Assembly (NCBI GenBank): GCA_902773415.1
Contig: CACYEE010000115.1
Location: 1-5,907 of the forward strand
DNA from: an uncultured Actinomyces sp.
Lineage (GTDB): Bacteria > Actinomycetota > Actinomycetes > Actinomycetales > Actinomycetaceae
Reading direction: 5' to 3'
DNA: 5,907 bases
In this document: piece by piece, positions 1 to 3,785 of the stretch
Layout of the letters: every line of letters starts with the position of its first letter
Position numbering within the stretch: position 1 is the first letter of the stretch
Notes under the pieces: model-generated
The model's input: only the letters and a program-made list of their open reading frames with translations
What the model was told of the DNA's origin: nothing
Database searches by the model: none
Translations under genes and position numbers: made by a program

Positions 1-36
1 CATGCGCGGCACCATGCGCAGTGCCATGCGCGGCGA
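1..36. repeat. Three tandem 12-bp units at the window edge
   Basis: The heptamer CATGCGC recurs at 1-7, 13-19 and 25-31, exactly 12 bp apart. The remaining five bases of each unit are similar but not identical (GGCAC, AGTGC, GGCGA). The array touches the window edge, so its true length is unknown. Read on the minus strand downstream of guaA, a 12-bp period would give a four-residue protein repeat (Ala-His-Gly-X type) from an ATG at 53-51, but no ribosome binding site precedes that ATG. It could be a short iteron-like array, the start of a low-complexity ORF, or chance in GC-rich DNA. Confidence 0.4.
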
Positions 37-53
37 CCGCAGGCCCACGCATG

Positions 54-66
54 GCGGCTGCGCCGC
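54..66 (-). other. Short GC hairpin just after guaA
   Basis: GCGGC (54-58) and GCCGC (62-66) form a perfect 5-bp stem with a 3-nt loop, beginning 8 nt after the guaA stop codon. There is no U-tract on the minus strand after it, so it does not qualify as a classical intrinsic terminator. It may only help stop or protect the guaA transcript 3' end, or be incidental. Confidence 0.2.
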
Positions 67-73
67 GAGTTCC

Positions 74-1060
74 CTACTCCCACTCGATGGTGCCCACGGG
101 CTTCGGAGTGAGGTCGTAGGCCACGCGACACACGCCGTCGACCTCGGAGAGGATGCGCGTGGTGACCTTCTCCAGCACGGCCCAGTCGATCTTCGGCACG
201 GTGGCGGTCATCGCGTCCACGGTGTTGACGGCGCGGAGGATGACGGGCCAGGCGTAGAGGCGCTTTTCGTCGCGCACGCCGGTGGCGCGCATATCCGGCA
301 CCACGGTGAAGTACTGCCAGATCGAGTCGCCGATGCCGGCGGCGACGATCTCCTCGCGGAAAATCGCGTCGGCCTTGCGCAGGGCTTCGAGGCGGTCTCG
401 GGTAATCGCGCCGAGGCAGCGCACGCCGAGACCGGGGCCCGGGAAGGGTTGGCGGTCCACCATCGAGGAGGGCAGGCCGAGGGCCCGGCCGATGACGCGC
501 ACTTCGTCCTTGTACAGGAACTTGACGGGTTCGACGAGTTCGAACTCCATGCCTTCGGGCAAGCCGCCGACGTTGTGGTGGGCCTTGACGCCGTCGGATT
601 CGAGAATGTCCGGGTAGATCGTGCCCTGGGCGAGGAAACGCACGTTGCCTTCGGCGGCCTTGCGGGCTTCCTCGTCGAATACTTCGATGAACTCGGCACC
701 GATGATCTTGCGCTTCGTCTCGGGATCGCTCACGCCAGCGAGCTTGTCGAGGAAGCGGTCGGCGGCGTCGACGTACACGAGGTTTGCGCCAAGCTCGTCG
801 CGGAAAACCCGGACGACTTCCTCGGATTCCCCCTCTCGCATGAGGCCGTGGTTGACATGGACGGCAAGAAGCTGTTCGCCGATGGCCTTGATGAGCAGCG
901 CGGCAACAACGGAGGAATCGACGCCTCCCGAAAGCGCAAGGAGCACGCCGGCATCGCCCACCTGTTTGCGGACTTCGGCAACGGACTTCTCGATGAACGC
1001 CTCGGCCTGTTCGGCGGTGACGATTCGCTCCATATCCTCGGGGCGCTTGTTCGGATTCAT
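74..1060 (-). CDS. guaA: GMP synthase, stand-alone ATP-pyrophosphatase (synthetase) subunit
   Basis: The product (328 aa) activates XMP with ATP to adenyl-XMP and aminates it to GMP, the last step of guanine nucleotide synthesis in the cytoplasm. Visible motifs are the PP-loop SGGVDSS (residues 44-50), LAQGTIYPD (143-151), HHNVGGLP (161-168), RQPFPGPGLGVRCLG (203-217) and the family-typical C-terminal end YDLTPKPVGTIEWE (315-328). Residues about 15-200 form the ATP-pyrophosphatase domain and about 204-327 the dimerisation domain. The usual bacterial GuaA is about 510-525 aa with an N-terminal glutamine amidotransferase; that half is missing here, and the in-frame upstream stretch carries no such domain. 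The frame stays open upstream, so the start was chosen from the AGGAG box 5 nt before ATG 1060-1058. The protein must take ammonia from a separate amidotransferase (two-subunit GMP synthase as in archaea) or from solution. Family identity is very secure; the partner is unknown. Confidence 0.95.
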   Translation of the reverse strand: MNPNKRPEDMERIVTAEQAEAFIEKSVAEVRKQVGDAGVLLALSGGVDSSVVAALLIKAIGEQLLAVHVNHGLMREGESEEVVRVFRDELGANLVYVDAADRFLDKLAGVSDPETKRKIIGAEFIEVFDEEARKAAEGNVRFLAQGTIYPDILESDGVKAHHNVGGLPEGMEFELVEPVKFLYKDEVRVIGRALGLPSSMVDRQPFPGPGLGVRCLGAITRDRLEALRKADAIFREEIVAAGIGDSIWQYFTVVPDMRATGVRDEKRLYAWPVILRAVNTVDAMTATVPKIDWAVLEKVTTRILSEVDGVCRVAYDLTPKPVGTIEWE

Positions 1061-1065
1061 GGATG

Positions 1066-1070
1066 CTCCT
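1066..1070 (-). promoter_or_regulatory. Ribosome binding site of guaA
   Basis: AGGAG on the minus strand lies 5 nt before the ATG at 1060-1058. It decides the start, because the reading frame is open for several hundred bases upstream and would otherwise allow a much longer, non-homologous extension. Confidence 0.75.
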
Positions 1071-1105
1071 GTTCTTCGTCGGTCGGGTTCCGCTTCATGC
1101 ACGAC

Positions 1106-1120
1106 GCAGGCATTGCCTGC
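1106..1120 (-). promoter_or_regulatory. Perfect small hairpin in the guaA leader
   Basis: GCAGGC (1106-1111) and GCCTGC (1115-1120) form a perfect 6-bp inverted repeat with a 3-nt loop, about 46 nt upstream of the guaA start. It lies inside the 5' leader that the candidate -10 box at 1157-1162 would produce. No U-tract follows, so it is not a terminator. A protein-binding site or mRNA stem are both possible; the function is unknown. Confidence 0.3.
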
Positions 1121-1155
1121 CCCGGCGTGGGAGCGAGGGCGTCTTGCGCCGTTTC

Positions 1156-1168
1156 GATTGTATCGACG
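1156..1168 (-). promoter_or_regulatory. Candidate guaA -10 box inside a palindrome
   Basis: On the minus strand TACAAT (1162-1157) matches the sigma-70 -10 consensus at five of six positions. It sits in the interrupted palindrome TCGAT-TGT-ATCGA (about 1154-1166), in an otherwise GC-rich region. No convincing -35 element is visible 16-18 nt upstream. Initiation here would give a leader of roughly 90 nt before guaA, implying that guaA can be transcribed independently of the phosphoesterase gene. Confidence 0.3.
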
Positions 1169-1350
1169 CGGGAACACGACCGGCCGGCGTTCCACTATGA
1201 GGCTCGACGCCCCGGCGGAACAGGGGTCCCGCAACGCGCCGCCCCGGATCTGCCCCAAGCAGGATGCCCGTATCTGGCCGGCGCGGGAACCGCCACGTTG
1301 TTTCGGCCCCGCCCAGCCGTTTGCGCTGGCGAGAGGCCCGGGTTCGCGGA

Positions 1351-1382
1351 GGGGACTGTCTCCGATGCGACACTGGCCTGTC
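1351..1382 (+). repeat. 32-bp dispersed repeat, copy A
   Basis: This 32-bp stretch matches the reverse complement of 3394-3425 at 29 of 32 positions. Similarity stops abruptly on both sides. It begins with GGGGACTGTC. Compared with copy B, one difference weakens the initial 13-bp palindrome (GGGGACTGTCTCC here). It is non-coding and lies between the phosphoesterase stop and the guaA leader. The GGGGAC-N-GTCCCC signature resembles the short palindromic cores of REP-type elements mobilised by REP-associated tyrosine transposases; that link is inference. Confidence 0.6.
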
Positions 1383-1434
1383 TCTTGTGCGCACCCGACG
1401 GCGGGTTCGCCTGCCAGGGAGCGCCAGGACCGGC

Positions 1435-2592
1435 TCAGCGTGCCGGTTCGAGACGAACGACGACGTATTCGCAGTGCGCCTCGGTGCGCACGGGAACTCC
1501 CCAGCCGGCAAAGCCCGAGGACACGATGAGCGTGAGGCCTCCCGTCTCGTAGCGGCCATGCACGTAGGCTCCGATTGCCCGGGCGATCTGGCCTGCCGGG
1601 AAGATCTGCATCGCATGCGTATGGCCGGACAGCTGGAGGTCGGCTCCGGCCTTCGCCGCTTCCTCCGCTCCCGCGCCTGGCTGGTGGTCGGCGATGATCG
1701 CATAGTCGCCCGGATGCGCCGAAGAGAGCAGTTCCCGGGCCGATTCGCGCCCGCTCGCGCCGAATCCGTAATCTTTGCGGCCGGCAAGCACAAGGCCGGG
1801 CGCAACCTGCGCCGTTTCGTCGGCAAGAATGCCGATGCCTGCGGCCCGCGCGGCCGCTTCGACCTCGGCTGCGGTGAAGGCCGGCTCCGCCGAGTATTCT
1901 GCGGAGTCGTGGTTGCCCCACACGAAGTACGTGCCCAGTGGCGCCTCGACGCCTGCCAGCTCCTCGAAGGCCCGCGGCATGGCGTTGCCGGGGGTTCCTT
2001 CGTCAACGATGTCGCCGCCAAGCACGACGAGGTCCGGTTTCGCGGCGCGCATGCCGTCAAGGGCCTGCGCGAGCACGTCAGGATCCTGAACGGTTGCGTA
2101 GTGAAGGTCGGAGACGAACAGCACGGTGTAGGTGCGCGAGAGTTTGTCGGAGACGACGGTGTAGTCCGTGCGCGCGACCTGCCCCATGTTGCGCATGCCG
2201 TAGCCGGTGGCGAGGGCGGCAACAAGAATCGGCGCCAGGATTCGCACCGCCGCGAGTTTTCGGGGCGACGCGGAGTTTCGCGCGTCTTCGCCGTCGCTTC
2301 CCGCTCCGCTCCGCTTTCTGGCCGCAAGCCTCGTACGGAAGCGCGCCGCAAGCCAGAGCGCATCGACCGCGAGCGCCGCCAGCACCGCGTACAGGACGTA
2401 GGCCGCCGCCGCGCCGCGCACGGCTGCCGCCGCAACGACAATCGCCACGGCGAGCGCAAGAAGCGGCAGCGTCGTCGCCTGGCTGCGCCGGAACCGCGGG
2501 TGAAGCGCAAGCAGACGGCGCAGCAGCGCGGCCACGTACCATACGAGGCCCGCGACGAGCGCAAGCGCCGCAATGCCGGCGAAAACGAACAC
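1435..2592 (-). CDS. Membrane-anchored metallophosphoesterase
   Basis: The product (385 aa) is a calcineurin-like metallophosphoesterase using a two-metal centre to hydrolyse phosphoester bonds; the substrate cannot be told. Metal-ligand motifs occur in canonical order: SDLH (161-164), GGDIVDEG (192-199), GNHD (226-229), DHQP (302-305) and SGHTHAMQ (322-329). All expected ligands (D162, H164, D194, N227, H228, H303, H324, H326) are present, so it should be active. Four hydrophobic segments precede the catalytic domain, near 2-24, 41-58, 60-83 and 113-131. Arg/Lys clusters at 25-36 and 84-94 place those loops inside, which puts the C-terminal catalytic domain outside the membrane. The layout resembles the YkuE/YaeI-like group, some members of which act on envelope lipids or cell wall. 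The start is GTG; an in-frame TAG at 2622-2620 excludes a longer N-terminus. guaA follows on the same strand after 374 bp. Confidence 0.9.
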   Translation of the reverse strand: MFVFAGIAALALVAGLVWYVAALLRRLLALHPRFRRSQATTLPLLALAVAIVVAAAAVRGAAAAYVLYAVLAALAVDALWLAARFRTRLAARKRSGAGSDGEDARNSASPRKLAAVRILAPILVAALATGYGMRNMGQVARTDYTVVSDKLSRTYTVLFVSDLHYATVQDPDVLAQALDGMRAAKPDLVVLGGDIVDEGTPGNAMPRAFEELAGVEAPLGTYFVWGNHDSAEYSAEPAFTAAEVEAAARAAGIGILADETAQVAPGLVLAGRKDYGFGASGRESARELLSSAHPGDYAIIADHQPGAGAEEAAKAGADLQLSGHTHAMQIFPAGQIARAIGAYVHGRYETGGLTLIVSSGFAGWGVPVRTEAHCEYVVVRLEPAR

Positions 2593-2596
2593 GGCC

Positions 2597-2603
2597 CCTC
2601 CTT
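2597..2603 (-). promoter_or_regulatory. Strong ribosome binding site of the phosphoesterase
   Basis: AAGGAGG on the minus strand lies 4 nt before the GTG at 2592-2590. Together with the in-frame TAG at 2622-2620 it fixes the GTG as the start. Confidence 0.75.
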
Positions 2604-2623
2604 CCTTCCGGTGTCCTCCCTAG

Positions 2624-2651
2624 AGTATCGGCCTTGCGTCGTGCCGGCCAA
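2624..2651 (-). promoter_or_regulatory. Weak candidate promoter for the phosphoesterase
   Basis: On the minus strand TTGGCC (2651-2646) and GATACT (2629-2624) are separated by 16 nt, a poor-to-moderate match to sigma-70 -35 and -10 elements. The predicted transcript would start near 2616, about 24 nt before the GTG, leaving just enough leader for the ribosome binding site. The position is sensible, the match is weak. Confidence 0.3.
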
Positions 2652-2727
2652 CCCTGGAACCCGCCGTTCGCCTGCGGGCGTATCGGCGGGCGCGCCGACG
2701 CCGGGTGCGGCGGGCCGGAACTTCGCT

Positions 2728-2937
2728 TCACGCAGGCGAGTGCCGTTGCCTGGAACTGCCCGCTTCTTGCCCGCGCGTGCGAGCCGCGCAGCGTCGCCTC
2801 GCCCGTCGTTTCCGGGAAGCGGCGCATGAAGATGCGCAATGCCCGATGCTTGACAAGCCGATGCCGTGGGCCGTCGGATCGAACCGGTCCGTCTCTTCCC
2901 TCGTGACGCCCAGCTCGCCTTCCAACGCCTCGCTCAT
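2728..2937 (-). CDS. Weak candidate small ORF or gene remnant, unrecognised
   Basis: A 69-codon frame starts with MSEALEGELGVTREETDRFD, preceded by GGGAG (2951-2947) at 9-nt spacing. The first about 30 residues have balanced, acidic, protein-like composition, unlike the Arg/Pro-rich noise around it. The second half becomes Arg-rich and looks non-coding, while the neighbouring minus-strand frame looks more protein-like over the same bases (for example HRALRIFMRRFPETTGEATL). This pattern would fit a frameshifted remnant of a longer gene, or chance. I do not recognise a family. Treat it as tentative. Confidence 0.18.
   Translation of the reverse strand: MSEALEGELGVTREETDRFDPTAHGIGLSSIGHCASSCAASRKRRARRRCAARTRGQEAGSSRQRHSPA
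2822..2837. other. Short perfect hairpin
   Basis: GCGCAT (2822-2827) and ATGCGC (2832-2837) form a 6-bp stem with a 4-nt GAAG loop within the large spacer. No T-run follows on either strand. The function is unknown. Confidence 0.25.
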
Positions 2938-3097
2938 GGCAAGAATCTCCCATGCCGCCTCTTTTCGGGTCCGGGAAGCGTCGGGTTCCACGGCAATGGC
3001 CCGTGGCACGTTGCGTTTGCCGATCGCGCGCCGACCCGTGCCGAGTCTTTGGATGGCGTGCCGGCTTCGGCCGCTTTCTCATGGCTCGCGTCTTCGA

Positions 3098-3117
3098 TCG
3101 CCATCCCGAAATGGCGA
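3098..3117. repeat. Hairpin with perfect 7-bp stem
   Basis: TCGCCAT (3098-3104) and ATGGCGA (3111-3117) are perfect inverted repeats around a 6-nt loop. It forms the left edge of the palindrome-rich part of the spacer. No T-tract follows, so an intrinsic terminator is unlikely. Confidence 0.4.
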
Positions 3118-3160
3118 AACCGGCCGGCACTCGATTCTTGACGAGGGCCTTGCACGACCT

Positions 3161-3214
3161 TTGCCAAAACGCATATCCATTCACGTTCGGTACCGCAAAT
3201 GCGCGCTTTGGCAA
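3161..3214. repeat. Spaced inverted repeat in an AT-richer pocket
   Basis: The arms 3161-3172 and 3203-3214 are complementary at 11 of 12 positions, with a perfect 8-bp core (TTGCCAAA against TTTGGCAA) and a 30-nt centre. Partial complementarity continues outward to about 3151 and 3224. The enclosed sequence is less GC-rich than its surroundings. It could be a binding site for a dimeric regulator, a structured RNA element or part of a repeat. It lies about 570 bp from glgB, too far for a simple operator. Confidence 0.4.
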
Positions 3215-3276
3215 GGTTGTCGCACAGCCGTCGGGGCGAGAGGGGACAGCGATGCCCGCGGCGGCACCCTCCGGGC

Positions 3277-3316
3277 CCTTGCAAGGCGGGGCGGGGACAC
3301 AAGGCCGTCCGCGGAC
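3277..3316. repeat. Two perfect 10-bp palindromes
   Basis: CCTTGCAAGG (3277-3286) and GTCCGCGGAC (3307-3316) are each perfectly self-complementary, 20 bp apart. They belong to the same palindrome-rich block as the neighbouring hairpins. No function can be assigned. Confidence 0.35.
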
Positions 3317-3325
3317 ACCCGGCCG

Positions 3326-3359
3326 CAAGCCCGGAAACCGGGCTTGGCGCAATCGCGCC
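3326..3359. repeat. Strong 9-bp hairpin with adjoining 5-bp hairpin
   Basis: CAAGCCCGG (3326-3334) and CCGGGCTTG (3338-3346) form a perfect 9-bp stem with an AAA loop, the most stable simple stem seen in the window. Immediately adjacent, GGCGC (3346-3350) and GCGCC (3355-3359) form a second stem around AATC. Neither strand carries a T-run after the stems, and no gene ends nearby, so a terminator role is not supported. Confidence 0.5.
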
Positions 3360-3393
3360 GCCAACGAAACAGCCCGTAACCGCAACCGCGATG

Positions 3394-3425
3394 GACAGAC
3401 CAGTGCCGCATCGGGGACAGTCCCC
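3394..3425 (-). repeat. 32-bp dispersed repeat, copy B (inverted)
   Basis: The reverse complement of this stretch matches 1351-1382 at 29 of 32 positions, with no clear similarity beyond the edges. Here the outer 13 bp (3413-3425) form the near-perfect palindrome GGGGACAGTCCCC, broken only at the central base. The two copies face each other around the phosphoesterase gene. It is non-coding and REP-like in style; the family is not established. Confidence 0.6.
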
Positions 3426-3737
3426 TTTCCGACAAGCGGGAGGCCCACGCGAGTCCGCTCGCGCAAGACCGGAGCAAGGAAGCCGCAGGAGGGAGCGCGA
3501 AGCGACCGAACACGGCCCCGAATCTCACACGGGTGCTCTCGCCTGCACGAACGGACAGGGCGGGAATCGGAACAACGCACCGAACCCGGCCCCGGCCAGC
3601 TCCAGGAGGCGTCCTTCCGAGACGGCCGCGGGAGCAGACGGACACGCTCCAATGCGCACCCGGCACCGGTTCGTGTCGCCCGCCTCTCCCTTTCCCGCGT
3701 AGCCGCCACAATCGCACCCGCACATCCCAACACGCCA

Positions 3738-3743
3738 TATAAT
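3738..3743 (+). promoter_or_regulatory. Consensus -10 box of glgB
   Basis: TATAAT matches the sigma-70 -10 consensus exactly, 42 nt before the glgB ATG, and stands out in GC-rich DNA. No good -35 hexamer is found 16-18 nt upstream (CACCCG at 17 nt), which would fit an activator-dependent promoter. Transcription would start near 3750 and give a leader of about 36 nt. Confidence 0.5.
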
Positions 3744-3772
3744 CGGAGGAAGACAGCTTGAGCCGCAGATCA

Positions 3773-3778
3773 AAGGAG
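3773..3778 (+). promoter_or_regulatory. Ribosome binding site of glgB
   Basis: AAGGAG lies 7 nt before ATG 3786-3788. An in-frame TGA at 3759-3761 rules out any longer N-terminus, so this start is well determined. A second purine-rich stretch (GGAGGA, 3745-3750) lies upstream, probably within or just at the transcript start. Confidence 0.8.
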
Positions 3779-3785
3779 ATCGCGC

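Larger units (their letters stand above)
1061..1434. other. Non-coding spacer between the phosphoesterase gene and guaA
   Basis: This 374-bp stretch has long open frames, but all give Arg/Pro/Gly/Ala-rich translations with no recognisable motif, as expected from GC-rich non-coding DNA. It holds the guaA ribosome binding site, a hairpin at 1106-1120, a candidate -10 box in a small palindrome (1156-1168) and copy A of the 32-bp repeat (1351-1382). Nothing else could be identified. I found no recognisable riboswitch. Confidence 0.6.
2593..3785. other. Large non-coding spacer between divergent phosphoesterase and glgB
   Basis: This stretch of about 1.2 kb has no convincing gene. Open frames on both strands translate to Arg/Pro/Ala-rich, low-information sequence. 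It holds the two gene-proximal promoter regions, one weak small ORF (2728-2937, minus), a short hairpin (2822-2837), a 7-bp-stem hairpin (3098-3117), a spaced inverted repeat (3161-3214), two perfect 10-bp palindromes (3277-3286 and 3307-3316), a 9-bp-stem hairpin (3326-3346) and copy B of the 32-bp repeat (3394-3425). Its size is unusual between two ordinary divergent genes and suggests decayed sequence, repeat insertion, or an unrecognised RNA. Confidence 0.6.

Noticed and set aside
2..1552. 516-codon open frame antisense to guaA
   Set aside because: It overlaps the secure guaA gene and continues through non-coding DNA; the translation is low-information His/Asp/Gly-rich sequence with no family resemblance.
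1061..1921. N-terminal extension of guaA to near 1921
   Set aside because: The frame is open but gives Arg-rich sequence with no amidotransferase motif and overlaps the phosphoesterase gene; an AGGAG box supports the start at 1060.
3326..3346. 9-bp hairpin as an intrinsic terminator
   Set aside because: No T-run on either side and no gene ending within several hundred bases.
3098..3425. CRISPR array
   Set aside because: The inverted repeats all differ from one another and there is no regular direct repeat-spacer pattern; no cas gene is nearby.
1351..3425. Composite transposon bounded by the inverted 32-bp repeats
   Set aside because: No transposase lies between them, only an ordinary phosphoesterase gene, and I saw no target-site duplication at the outer edges.
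3181..3738. 185-codon minus-strand frame in the large spacer
   Set aside because: Arg/Gly/Ser-rich translation without motifs; it includes the repeat and hairpins, which a real gene would not be expected to tolerate.
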